In this document: positions 1 to 12,276 of the stretch, piece after piece | How the letters are laid out: each line of letters begins with the position of its first letter | Position numbering within the stretch: position 1 is the first letter of the stretch | Source: Anthopleura xanthogrammica | Taxonomy: Eukaryota > Cnidaria > Anthozoa > Actiniaria > Actiniidae | Length of the DNA stretch: 64,000 bases | NCBI GenBank assembly: GCA_964019055.1 | Contig: OZ025223.1 | Location: 1-64,000, forward strand | Direction: 5' to 3' | The notes under the pieces: model-generated | What the model was told of the DNA's origin: nothing | Seen by the model: only the letters and a program-made list of their open reading frames with translations | Databases searched by the model: none | Position numbers and translations under genes: made by a program

Positions 1-3000
1 CCTACCCTACTACCCTAACCCTAACCCTAACCCTAACCCTAACCCTAACCCTAACCTAACCCCTAACCCTAACCCTAACCCTAACCACCCTAACCCTAAC
101 CCTAACCCTAACCCTAACCCTAACCCTAACCCTAACCCTAACCCTAACCCTAACCCTAACCCTAACCCTAACCCTAACCCTAACCCTAACCCTAACCCTA
201 ACCTAACCCTAACCCTAACCCTAACCCTAACCCTAACCCTAACCCTAACCCTAACCCTAACCCTAACCCTAACCCTAACCCTAACCCTAACCCTAACCCT
301 AACCCTAACCCTAACCCTAACCCTAACCCTAACCCTAACCCTAACCCTAACCCTAACCCTAACCCTAACCCTAACCCTAACCCTAACCCTAACCCTAACC
401 CCTAACCCTAACCCTAACCCTAACCCTAACCCTAACCCTAACCCTAACCCTAACCCTAACCCTAACCCTAACCCTAACCCTAACCCTAACCCTAACCCTA
501 ACCCTAACCCTAACCCTAACCCTAACCCTAACCCTAACCCTAACCCTAACCCTAACCCTAACCCTAACCCTAACCCTAACCCTAACCCTAACCCTAACCC
601 TAACCCTAACCCTAACCCTAACCCTAACCCTAACCCTAACCCTAACCCTAACCCTAACCCTAACCCTAACCCTAACCCTAACCCTAACCCTAACCCTAAC
701 CCTAACCCTAACCCTAACCCTAACCCTAACCCTAACCCTAACCCTAACCCTAACCCTAACCCTAACCCTAACCCTAACCCTAACCCTAACCCTAACCCTA
801 ACCCTAACCCTAACCCTAACCCTAACCCTAACCCTAACCCTAACCCTAACCCTAACCCTAACCCTAACCCTAACCCTAACCCTAACCCTAACCCTAACCC
901 TAACCCTAACCCTAACCCTAACCCTAACCCTAACCCTAACCCTAACCCTAACCCTAACCCTAACCCTAACCCTAACCCTAACCCTAACCCTAACCCTAAC
1001 CCTAACCCTAACCCTAACCCTAACCCTAACCCTAACCCTAACCCTAACCCTAACCCTAACCCTAACCCTAACCCTAACCCTAACCCTAACCCTAACCCTA
1101 ACCCTAACCCTAACCCTAACCCTAACCCTAACCCTAACCCTAACCCTAACCCTAACCCTAACCCTAACCCTAACCCTAACCCTAACCCTAACCCTAACCC
1201 TAACCCTAACCCTAACCCTAACCCTAACCCTAACCCTAACCCTAACCCTAACCCTAACCCTAACCCTAACCCTAACCCTAACCCTAACCCTAACCCTAAC
1301 CCTAACCCTAACCCTAACCCTAACCCTAACCCTAACCCTAACCCTAACCCTAACCCTAACCCTAACCCTAACCCTAACCCTAACCCTAACCCTAACCCTA
1401 ACCCTAACCCTAACCCTAACCCTAACCCTAACCCTAACCCTAACCTAACCCTAACCCTAACCCTAACCCTAACCCTAACCCTAACCCTAACCCTAACCCT
1501 AACCCTAACCCTAACCCTAACCCTAACCCTAACCCTAACCCTAACCCTAACCCTAACCCTAACCCTAACCCTAACCCTAACCCTAACCCTAACCCTAACC
1601 CTAACCCTAACCCTAACCCTAACCCTAACCCTAACCCCTAACCTAACCCTAACCCTAACCCTAACCCTAACCCTAACCCTAACCCTAACCCTAACCCTAA
1701 CCCTAACCCTAACCCTAACCCTAACCCTAACCCTAACCCTAACCCTAACCCTAACCCTAACCCTAACCCTAACCCTAACCCTAACCCTAACCCTAACCCC
1801 TAACCCTAACCCTAACCCTAACCCTAACCCTAACCTAACCCTAACCCTAACCCTAACCCTAACCCTAACCCTAACCCTAACCCTAACCCTAACCCTAACC
1901 CTAACCCTAACCCTAACCCTAACCCTAACCCTAACCCTAACCCTAACCCTAACCCTAACCCTAACCCTAACCCTAACCCTAACCCTAACCCTAACCCTAA
2001 CCCTAACCCTAACCCTAACCCTAACCCTAACCCTAACCCTAACCCTAACCCTAACCCTAACCCTAACCCTAACCCTAACCCTAACCCTAACCCTAACCCT
2101 AACCCTAACCCTAACCTAACCCTAACCCTAACCCTAACCCTAACCCTAACCCTAACCCTAACCCTAACCCTAACCCTAACCCTAACCCTAACCCTAACCC
2201 TAACCCTAACCCTAACCCTAACCCTAACCCTAACCCTAACCCTAACCCTAACCCTAACCCTAACCCTAACCCTAACCCTAACCCTAACCCTAACCCTAAC
2301 CCTAACCCTAACCCTAACCCTAACCCTAACCCTAACCCTAACCCTAACCCTAACCCTAACCCTAACCCTAACCCTAACCCTAACCCTAACCCTAACCCTA
2401 ACCCTAACCCTAACCCTAACCCTAACCCTAACCCTAACCCTAACCCTAACCCTAACCCTAACCCTAACCCTAACCCTAACCCTAACCCTAACCCTAACCC
2501 TAACCCTAACCCTAACCCTAACCCTAACCCTAACCCTAACCCTAACCCTAACCCTAACCCTAACCCTAACCCTAACCCTAACCCTAACCCTAACCCTAAC
2601 CCTAACCCTAACCCTAACCCTAACCCTAACCCTAACCCTAACCCTAACCCTAACCCTAACCCTAACCCTAACCCTAACCCTAACCCTAACCCTAACCCTA
2701 ACCCTAACCCTAACCCTAACCCTAACCCTAACCCTAACCCTAACCCTAACCCTAACCCTAACCCTAACCCTAACCCTAACCCTAACCCTAACCCTAACCC
2801 TAACCCTAACCCTAACCCTAACCCTAACCCTAACCCTAACCCTAACCCTAACCCTAACCCTAACCCTAACCCTAACCCTAACCCTAACCCTAACCCTAAC
2901 CCTAACCCTAACCCTAACCCTAACCCTAACCCTAACCCTAACCCTAACCCTAACCCTAACCCTAACCCTAACCCTAACCCTAACCCTAACCCTAACCCTA

Positions 3001-4884
3001 ACCCTAACCCTAACCCTAACCCTAACCCTAACCCTAACCCTAACCCTAACCCTAACCCTAACCCTAACCCTAACCCTAACCCTAACCCTAACCCTAACCC
3101 TAACCCTAACCCTAACCCTAACCCTAACCCTAACCCTAACCCTAACCCTAACCCTAACCCTAACCCTAACCCTAACCCTAACCCTAACCCTAACCCTAAC
3201 CCTAACCCTAACCCTAACCCTAACCCTAACCCTAACCCTAACCCTAACCCTAACCCTAACCCTAACCCTAACCCTAACCCTAACCCTAACCCTAACCCTA
3301 ACCCTAACCCTAACCCTAACCCTAACCCTAACCCTAACCCTAACCCTAACCCTAACCCTAACCCTAACCCTAACCCTAACCCTAACCCTAACCCTAACCC
3401 TAACCCTAACCCTAACCCTAACCCTAACCCTAACCCTAACCCTAACCCTAACCCTAACCCTAACCCTAACCCTAACCCTAACCCTAACCCTAACCCTAAC
3501 CCTAACCCTAACCCTAACCCTAACCCTAACCCTAACCCTAACCCTAACCCTAACCCTAACCCTAACCCTAACCCTAACCCTAACCCTAACCCTAACCCTA
3601 ACCCTAACCCTAACCCTAACCCTAACCCTAACCCTAACCCTAACCCTAACCCTAACCCTAACCCTAACCCTAACCCTAACCCTAACCCTAACCCTAACCC
3701 TAACCCTAACCCTAACCCTAACCCTAACCCTAACCCTAACCCTAACCCTAACCCTAACCCTAACCCTAACCCTAACCCTAACCCTAACCCTAACCCTAAC
3801 CCTAACCCTAACCCTAACCCTAACCCTAACCCTAACCCTAACCCTAACCCTAACCCTAACCCTAACCCTAACCCTAACCCTAACCCTAACCCTAACCCTA
3901 ACCCTAACCCTAACCCTAACCCTAACCCTAACCCTAACCCTAACCCTAACCCTAACCCTAACCCTAACCCTAACCCTAACCCTAACCCTAACCCTAACCC
4001 TAACCCTAACCCTAACCCTAACCCTAACCCTAACCCTAACCCTAACCCTAACCCTAACCCTAACCCTAACCCTAACCCTAACCCTAACCCTAACCCTAAC
4101 CCTAACCCTAACCCTAACCCTAACCCTAACCCTAACCCTAACCCTAACCCTAACCCTAACCCTAACCCTAACCCTAACCCTAACCCTAACCCTAACCCTA
4201 ACCCTAACCCTAACCCTAACCCTAACCCTAACCCTAACCCTAACCCTAACCCTAACCCTAACCCTAACCCTAACCCTAACCCTAACCCTAACCCTAACCC
4301 TAACCCTAACCCTAACCCTAACCCTAACCCTAACCCTAACCCTAACCCTAACCCTAACCCTAACCCTAACCCTAACCCTAACCCTAACCCTAACCCTAAC
4401 CCTAACCCTAACCCTAACCCTAACCCTAACCCTAACCCTAACCCTAACCCTAACCCTAACCCTAACCCTAACCCTAACCCTAACCCTAACCCTAACCCTA
4501 ACCCTAACCCTAACCCTAACCCTAACCCTAACCCTAACCCTAACCCTAACCCTAACCCTAACCCTAACCCTAACCTAACCTAACCCTAACCCTAACCCTA
4601 ACCCTAACCCTAACCCTAACCTAACCCTAACCCTAACCCTAACCCTAACCCTAACCCTAACCCTAACCCTAACCCTAACCCTAACCCTAACCCTAACCCT
4701 AACCCTAACCCTAACCCTAACCCTAACCTAACCCTAACCCTAACCCTAACCCTAACCCTAACCCTAACCCTAACCCTAACCCTAACCCTAACCCTAACCC
4801 TAACCCTAACCCTAACCCTAACCCTAACCCTAACCCTAACCCTAACCCTAACCCTAACCCTAACCCTAACCCTAACCCTAACCC
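1..4884. repeat. Telomere, (CCCTAA)n, left chromosome end
   Basis: The first 4.88 kb is almost pure CCCTAA on the + strand, equivalent to TTAGGG running toward position 1, as expected for the left end of a chromosome. The first 20 bases are slightly degenerate. Rare variant units, CCTAA (one C short) or CCCCTAA (one C long), are scattered, for example near 47-62, 204, 400, 1444, 1636, 1798, 1834, 2115, 4573-4582, 4620 and 4727. The tract stops abruptly at 4884. This is the standard metazoan telomere repeat. Confidence 0.99.
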
Positions 4885-5340
4885 GTTAATTTCTTAAAGG
4901 TATGGATAGGGTTAGGGTTTTTACTACCCTCACGAGGTTTATTTTAAAATTTTAACTACCCTTAAAGGGTGGTAGTGGAATGTTCTACTACCCTTCAAGG
5001 GTGGTAGTCTCACTTATTACTACCCTTTTAGGGTAGTAGTGGAATGTTCAATTTTTTTAAGGGTTGTAGTTTAAGGTACTATTACCCTTCTAGGGTGTTA
5101 ATCAAATGTTATTTAAAACGGTTGTTTAAAACGTTTTATTTAAATTGCTTGATTTTATGTTCAAGGTTTAATGAAATTTTTTGTTGTTTTTTTTCAAGTG
5201 CTTAATGGCGAATACTTGCACGTCATGTGTGAACCTATAATGGAGATCCTGTCAAATGGCATTATTTAAATGTGAATTTTTAACATTAAAGTCTAATTTA
5301 CTGTCGAAGTTGTTCAAATGGTGTTTGAAGCGTATATAAG
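4885..5340. repeat. Telomere-subtelomere boundary with hairpin-forming repeats
   Basis: Directly inside the telomere, several short inverted repeats occur between about 4917 and 5100. Each has the form CTACCCT, a few bases, then AGGGT(A/G)GTAG, so it can fold on itself; clear examples lie at about 4956-4976, 4986-5009 and 5019-5040. The phrase GTAGTGGAATGTTC recurs. From 5105 to 5340 the DNA is AT-rich with no recognised feature. Confidence 0.7.
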
Positions 5341-6830
5341 TGTTTCAATAATCTTTCTCTCCTGATAAGAGGAAAAAACTTTTTTTGGATTTTTGTGAAT
5401 TTTTTCTAAGTGCTAACTCCAACCCTCCCTATGCGGTTAGGGTTGAAACATGGGTTTCCTGGAAAATGAAGTTGGATGTGGTTCTAACTATCAGAAATGG
5501 GGTTTTTAGTGTGAGTTAAATGTCTCTAGTGTGTTTATTTTCTAATAAGACGAAATAATTTTTTCGATTTTCTTGAAATTTTTTCTAAGTGCTAACTCCA
5601 ACCCTCCCTATGCGGTTAGGGTTGAAACATGGGTTTCCTGGAAAAAGACCTTGGATGATGTTCTAACTTTCAGAAACGGTGTTTCTGGTGTAGTTTAGTG
5701 TTTCTAGGGTGTTTATTTCCTAATTAGACGAAATATTTTTTTTGGATTTTTTCAAATTTTTTCTAAGTGCTAACTCCAACCCTTCCTATACGGTTAGGGT
5801 TGAAACATGGGTTTCCTGGAAAAAGACCTTGGATGATGTTCTAACTTTCAGAAATGGGGTTTCTGGTATAGTTAAGTATTTTTAGGGTGTTTATTTCGTA
5901 ATAAGACGAAATAATTTTTTTGGATTTTTTCAAATTTTTTCTAAGTGCTAACTCCAACCCTCCCTATACGTCTAGGGTTGAAACATGGGTTTCCTAGAAA
6001 AAGACCTCGGATGATGATTTAATTATCAGAAACGGTGTTTCTGATGTTAGGTAAGTTTTTCTAGTGTGTTTCTTTACTGACAAGACGAAATAATTTTTTC
6101 GATTTTCTTGAAATTTTTTCTAAGTGCTAACCCTAACTTTCCCTATACGGCTAGGGTTGAAACATGGGTTTCCTAGTAGATGACCTCGGATGATGTTTTA
6201 ACTATCAGAAACGGTGTTTTTGGGGTTAGATAAGTGATCCTAGTATCTTTTTGTTCTAATAAAGTGAAATAATTTTTTTGGATTTTTGTGAATTTTTTCT
6301 AACTGCTAACTCCAACCCTCCCTATACGGTTAGGGTTGAAACATGGGTTTCCTGGAAAAAGACCTTGGATGATGTTCTAACTTTCAGAAATGGGGTTTCT
6401 GGTATAGTTAAGTGTTTCTAGGGTGTTTATTTCCTAATAAGACGAAATAATTTTTTTGGATTTTTGTGAATTTTTCCCAAGTGCTAACTCCAACCCTCCC
6501 TATAGTGCTAGGGTTGAAACATGGGTTTCCTGGAAAAAGACCTTGGATGAAGTTCTAACTATCAGAAACAGTGTTTCTGGGGTTAGTTAAGAGGGTCTAG
6601 TGTGTTTGTTTACTGATAAGACGAAATAATTTTTTCGATTTCTTGAAATTTTTCTAAGTGCTAACTCCAACCCTCCCTATACAGCTAGGGTTGAAACATG
6701 GGTTTCCTAGTAGATGATCTCTGATGTTGTTCTAACTATCAGAAACGGTGTTCCTGGGGTTAGTTAAGGGTATCTAATGACTTTCTTGTGTTGTGGATTC
6801 AAAACCTCGATTTCGCATAGGGTGGGTTGG
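5340..6830. repeat. 178-bp subtelomeric satellite, about 8 units
   Basis: The landmark CTAAGTGCTAACTCCAACCC recurs, with variation, at 5406, 5585, 5763, 5941, 6120, 6299, 6477 and 6654, a spacing of 177-179 bp. Most units contain a G-rich phrase, (C)GGTTAGGGTTGAAACATGGG, that includes a TTAGGG or CTAGGG motif, and a T-rich stretch ending GACGAAATAATTTTTT. Units differ by scattered substitutions, so the array is moderately diverged. No reading frame runs through it. Confidence 0.9.
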
Positions 6831-7975
6831 GGTTAGCACTTTGAAAAATTTTCGTCGATTTTCTCAGAATGAAAGTACCCAAAGTTCCTAGGTGAAAAGT
6901 GATCCACAACCTCTGAAACGCGTAACTAGCATATTGCTGAAGAAACATTTGTCGGTGGGTCGGGGTGGGCACTTTGAAATAATGTCGGTTTTACGAGTCT
7001 ATAGAGAAACTTCATGGATGGATGCATGGTTTCTTCCATTGTGCTTCTGCTATGAACCCTGTCGTTGTTATTAGAAAGACTATCCAAATCCTCACCCTAA
7101 ACCTAACCCGTGGGTGCTAGGGAGTCAGATTTCGGGGTAATGTTAGGATATAGGGTTGGGATGGGGTAGGTATTTAGGGGGTCTGGCGTTCGGCTTTAGG
7201 GTTAGGTTTAGGTTTAGGGTTAGGTTTAGGTTCAGGGTAAGGATTTGGATGGAGTATAGAGTGGAATGTGTGGGTGAGCGGAACTAGTTGAAATGTAAGG
7301 TAATGCGAATGCCTAGAGTGCGTGTTTACGATGCTCTTGCTCACACACATTTCTTTTCGAGGATGGACGAAGGTTACGAGACTGCTGAAGACTGTCATTG
7401 CTGCAGAGACTGTCATTGCTGCAGAGACCAGTGCTGGATAGACTATTGCTGTATAGACTATTGCTGCAGAGACCATTGCTGCATAGACTATTGCTGCAGA
7501 GACCATTGCTGGAAAGAGTATTGTTGCAAATACCCAACCTAACTCTAGGCTAGGGGTCTTTACTGATGACTGTTGTAAGATTTCGAAGACTATCCAAATC
7601 CTCACCCTAACCCTAACCTCGGGGCCTTGAAGTTTATTGAAAAGAAGTGCTGCCATCTCTAGTGAAGCCTGTTATACGATTGCAAAGACTATCCAAACTC
7701 TTTCCCCTAAACCTAACCCGTGGGCCTCTGGACTTCATTCCTCAAACCTTGTCTTATATTAAACCTGAGTAAAATGCCATTCACCTACGAAGCCTGTTGT
7801 TGTCATGAGAAAGTCTGCCCAAATATTTAACCTAAACCTAACCCCTAGGGATTAGGACTCTATTCCTCGAAACGTACACCTACTGAAACCTAAGAAACTG
7901 TTGTTGTCATTAGAAAGACTACCCAAATATTTACCCTAAACCTAACCCCTGGGCCTTTGGACAAGTGTGCTTGTG
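6831..7975. repeat. Subtelomeric blocks with interstitial telomere-like motifs and a 15-bp minisatellite
   Basis: A phrase built on GAAAGACTATCCAAATC followed by CCTAAACCTAACCC and a GTGGGCCT-type tail recurs at about 7070, 7585, 7682, 7810 and 7912. At 7194-7243 a run of TTAGGG/TTTAGG sits in the opposite orientation to the telomere. Between about 7380 and 7535 a 15-bp unit close to CATTGCTGCAGAGAC is repeated roughly ten times. Open frames over this area are products of the repeat, and I see no gene. Confidence 0.75.
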
Positions 7976-8010
7976 CTATGAACCCTGTTGTTGTTGTTCA
8001 TTGTATAGTA

Positions 8011-8460
8011 TAGTGACGTAGAGTGACGTAGAGTGACGTATGGTGACGTATTGTTTAGTATAGTGACGTAGAGTGACGTAGAGTGACGTATTGTGACGTA
8101 TAGTGACGTATTGTTTAGTATAGTGACGTATGGTATAGTTTAGTGACGTATAGTGACGTATGGTGACGTAAAGTGACGTAGAGTGACGTAGAGTGACGTA
8201 TAGTGACGTATGGTGACGTATGGTGACGTATAGTGACGTATAGTGACGTATAGTGACGTATTGTATAGTATAGTGACGTATAGTGACGTATAGTGACGTA
8301 TTACTTAGTATTGTGACGTATGGTGACGTATAGTGACGTATAGTATAGCATAGTGACGTATAGTGACGTAGAGTGACGTACAGTGACGTAGAGTGACGTA
8401 GAGTGACGTAGAGTGACGTAGAGTGACGTAGAGTGACGTACAGTGACGTATTGTATAGTA
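8011..8460. repeat. 10-bp satellite, (TAGTGACGTA)n
   Basis: Forty-five consecutive 10-bp units stay in exact register with no insertion or deletion. By my count 38 of them contain TGACGTA, preceded by TAG, GAG, TGG, CAG or similar; the others are variants such as TTGTTTAGTA or TTGTATAGTA. Long reverse-strand open frames rich in Tyr, Ser and Thr across it arise from the repeat and are not genes. Confidence 0.95.
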
Positions 8461-9105
8461 TAGTGTAGTATAGTATAGTGAGTATCGTATAGTGTAGTAT
8501 AGTATAGTGGGTATTGTATAGTGAGTATTGTATAGTGAGTATTGTAGAGTAGAGTACAGTAGAGTACAGTAGAGTATTGTAGGGTAGGGTACAGTACAGT
8601 ATAGTACAGTATAGTATAGTATCGTAGGGTAAGGTACAGTAGGGTAAGGTACTGTATAGTAGGGTACAGTAGAGTACAGTAGAGTACAGTAGAGTACAGT
8701 AGAGTACAGTACAGTACAGTATAGTATAGTATATTATAGTATAGTACAGTAAAGTATTGTATGTTATGGTACAGTAAAGTATTGTATGGTACAGTAGAGT
8801 AGAGTACAGTGAAGTATTGTATGGTATGGTATAGTAGAGTATAGTATAGTACAGTATAGTACAGTAAAGTATTGTAGGGTACAGTATAGTACAGTAAAGT
8901 ATTGTATGGTATGGTATGGTAGGGTACAGTATAGTACAGTATAGTATAGTGAGTATTGTAGGGTAGGGTACAGTAGAGTACAGTAGAGTACAGTAGAGTA
9001 CAGTAGAGTACAGTAAAGTATTGTAGGGTAGGGTACAGTATAGTATAGTATAGTACAGTACAGTAGAGTACGGTAGAGTACAGTATGGTACAGTAGAGTG
9101 CATAG
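8461..9105. repeat. 5-bp/10-bp satellite of the TAGTA/CAGTA type
   Basis: The register changes to a 5-bp theme (TAGTA, CAGTA, GAGTA, GGGTA, TTGTA), often as paired 10-mers such as TAGAGTACAG, with higher-order phrases like CAGTAAAGTATTGTAGGG. The common GTA core suggests it grew from, or alongside, the TGACGTA array upstream. Long reverse-strand frames reading Leu-Tyr-Ser/Cys-Thr repeats are artefacts. Confidence 0.9.
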
Positions 9106-9116
9106 CGAAGGCTGTT

Positions 9117-9216
9117 GCAAGAAGGAGCCCTGTATTGCAAGAAGGAGCCCTGCAGTGCAAGAAGGAGCCCTGCATTGCAAGAAGGGGCCCTGCAGTGCAA
9201 GAAGGTGAAGGCTGTT
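9117..9216. repeat. 20-bp minisatellite, 5 units
   Basis: GCAAGAAGGAGCCCTGCATT and close variants begin at 9117, 9137, 9157 and 9177, with a diverged fifth unit at 9197. The phrase GAAGGCTGTT flanks it on both sides (about 9107 and 9206). Confidence 0.9.
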
Positions 9217-10144
9217 GTATGTTATATAAATATTGTAGAGTATTGTTCTATATCGTAGTGTCTTCTAGGGTCCTTCTAGTGCGACTTGAACATCGATGGA
9301 CGACCTTGTTGTAGATGTAGAGTAGGTTCACCCACGAAGTACCTACACGATCTAGCACGTATTGACCGAGAAGGCTGCTTGAAATAAACCCCCTGTGCAA
9401 TACATATGAAAGAACCCCCGTCCACAAACCTGTGGAATATATATGGTATATAAACTCTTTATTGCCTTGAAAACAAAAACAAAAACAAACAACGAGAACC
9501 AGCCCGTGAGGGAGCATATCGAAGCCTCTACGTAGTTCCAGCAACCCTGCAGTAGATCCACGAACACTGCAGTAGAAATAGCAGTCGCCCCCAGGGCCTT
9601 ATGGATGGCAGCAAGAACAACCACAGGGTACCCACCATTAAGGGAAACCCGCGTGGAATAACCCTCATCCCAAGCACTGGAAAATATATACTAAGTCTTT
9701 GACCAACAAGCCAATCCACTCGCCGCCACCCCCTACCCTGCTCCAAAGCAAACACAAATTTCATCCCCGTTGGTCCAAGACTCGTTCGCAAGCGAGGGTC
9801 CCTGCTACACTCGTAGGACTCACATTCACATCGGAATGAACCGACTTTTCTCCCGATCCTTGCCGAAAAAGTTTACTTCCCCGTCCTACGAGCGGCAGGT
9901 GTGGACACAGTTCTTCGTGTTCACACGGATTTAAACCCTCACAGGACTTCATGATGTCCTCAGGTCCCTCGTTCCGACTATTCCATACCCCATTTCAGCA
10001 AGCGAGTGACCGCAAAGCCTGTCGGTTCTAATCATAGGCACACCGACCACACACCGACCATACACCGACCACACACCGAGCACACTTCACGTCTTTCGTC
10101 TCGCTCACTCACCTCATGGCAATCTGATGGCTGACTGCAAACAA
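9217..10144. other. Subtelomeric single-copy-looking DNA, no recognised gene
   Basis: This stretch has a more even base composition than its flanks and is not visibly repetitive, apart from a short CAAAAA run at 9475 and a 9-bp minisatellite near 10044-10085 (units close to CACACCGAC). Overlapping reverse-strand open frames of 60-98 codons lie between 9248 and 9952, but none resembles a known family and no splice-linked model was found. It may be decayed transposon sequence. Confidence 0.5.
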
Positions 10145-11200
10145 ACACTCGCTTTTATCAGGTAACAAAACCTCCTATTCTACGCTAAACTGTGCAAAAT
10201 CCAACACAAACATTATTTCTTCTCTTCTACGTATTTAGTTCGTGGGTTACAGCTTTTTTCGTCCTTAAAAAGTTACTTTTTTCCTCGTTACAAATGGAAG
10301 CTTGTTGTCGCAGTTGTTGTCGTTCTCTAACCATTTGCACGTGGTTGGGTTTCCGAGCTAAAAAACACATGAATTCGCTTGTTTTTGCTGCCATTCTACT
10401 CGTTTACCCTTAAGGCTCAAGAGTTTTTCCACAAACTACGTTTCTTTAGCTTAAGTATTTTATTTACGCTTCTTAATACTACTGTAGTCTGTCCTTCCTG
10501 CAACCTGTACGAAAACACTCGCTTTTATCAGGTAACAAAACCTCCTATACTACAATAAACTATCCAAACTCCAAGACTAACACTATTTCTTCCCTCCTAC
10601 GTATTTTGGGCCTTGGGTTAGAGCTCTTTTCGTCCTTCGAAAATTACTTTTTTTCTCGAATACGTAAGCTTGTTGTCGTAGTTCTCGTCGTTGCGTTACC
10701 ATTTGCACGTGGTTGGGTTTTCGAGCTAAAAAACACATGAATTCGCTTGTTTTGGCTTCCATTCTATTCCCTTACCCTTCAGGCTGCAGAGTTTTTCCAC
10801 AGACTGCGTTTCTTTAGCTTCAATATTTTATTTACGCTACTTAATACTACTGTAGTCTGTCCTTCCTGCAACCTGTACAAAAACACTCGCTTTTATCAGG
10901 TAACAAAACCTCCAATACTACATTAAACTATCCAAACACCAAGACAGACATTATTTCTTTCCTTCAACGTATTTAGTTCGTGGGTTATAGCTTTTTTTCT
11001 TCCTTCGAAAATTACTTTTTTTCTCGAATACGCAAGGTTGTTCTCGTAGTTCTCGTCGTTGCGTTACCATTTGCACGTGGTTGGGTTTTTAAGTTAAAAA
11101 ACACATTAATTCGCTTGTTATTCCTTCCATTCTATTGCCTTACGCTTAAGGCTCCAGTGTTTTGCAGAAACTACCTTTCATGCTTGATTTTTTGGGGGTT
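10145..11200. repeat. 369-bp tandem repeat, about 2.9 units
   Basis: The phrase CACTCGCTTTTATCAGGTAA recurs at 10146, 10516 and 10884 (spacing 370 and 368 bp). The units share TTTGCACGTGGTTGGGTTTTC and a TACTACTGTAGTCTGTCCTT tail. Frames of about 73 codons in units 1 and 3 read partly alike, but the second unit does not keep one, so coding is unlikely. Divergence is roughly 10-15 percent by eye. Confidence 0.9.
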
Positions 11201-12276
11201 TTAATAGCCTTTCCTTGCTGGATATATTTGACAACAACAACAACTTGACAGCTTGTCATTCATCTGAGCTTACTCCTACCCTAATTTACACTTATTTCTT
11301 TATTTTAAGCAGCCCTTCTAGCTTCAAGAAGTGCTTTCCAAGGCTAATTAATGCTTGTCATATCGTAGGCAATGAATTAAGGTAAGAAAATTTGTTTTTC
11401 AGTTGCAAAACTGCACTATCCTTTTGTCTCACGCACACAATCTTCAGCATGGTTCAATACACTTGCAGCCCATGTGCAGCACATGTGCATCCACTCCATT
11501 AATAACAAGGGGGCCCGATGGGATCTATAAAGTAAACACTTTGTGTTTGTGAAGGAACTTAGTTAACCCTTTCACTCCTACGGTGCCCGAAACCGCCCGT
11601 AAAAAACGCAACGATGTATTTATATTAAATATAATAGCATGACTTGAGGGTTATTAGTGATTAAATGTCCCCTCAAGCCTCTGGAGGTTTTGTTGAAGTC
11701 CCGATGTCATAGGCAGTCACCTTCAAGTCCTGCTATTAGTTTGTAATATATTATGGCTTAAGAGGAATAAAACTTCTCTTAGGGATGGACCATTAGATAG
11801 TTCATGGGGGGGTTGCGTAAATCCAAAAAAAAATATTGAGCAAGCCCTTAAACCTCAAAAAAAAATTCAAGCACACTGTTCTGTGCAGAAAAAAATATCG
11901 AACAAGCACAGGTCACTTTATAAATATGTTGTGTATGCCCCTTGAATCACTGGAAATTGTATTTCCGAGGGTCTCAATTCCCAAAATTTTTCAGGGGGGC
12001 CTGCCCCAAACACCCCTACAATTACCTGCCTTTGACGATCGTTATCCTTCTTCCCAATAAAATTCGGTCCCTGATAGTGCATAATTGCATTGAACATCAG
12101 AATATAATAAACTAGATGCTCTAGGAGCCTATACTCATGCCCATTGGCGAAAGGCGTAAGCTTTTGATAACATATGCAGGTCTGAAAATAAATAGCAGAC
12201 TTAGTGAGAACTGAGTTATATTGTGGCAAGATTTGGCTCACATCACGTTGTTTATCATTATTCAATTTGCGCTTAA
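11201..12276. other. Intergenic, subtelomeric, probable transposon debris
   Basis: No gene was recognised. The stretch at about 11950-12020, with CAATTCCCAAAATTTTTCAG followed by a G-run and CCTGCCCC, looks like the end of a dispersed element. A reverse-strand open frame of 129 codons covers 11918-12307 and runs into that repeat-like sequence, so I do not call it a gene, although it could be a 3' exon of the frame at 12277-12897. Confidence 0.45.

Noticed and set aside
7976..9200. Reverse-strand open frames up to 399 codons rich in Leu, Tyr, Ser, Thr
   Set aside because: They read through the 10-bp and 5-bp satellites in several frames at once; the lack of stops is a property of the repeat.
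9248..9952. Overlapping reverse-strand frames of 63-98 codons
   Set aside because: Different frames overlap, none shows a domain, and no joining splice sites were convincing.
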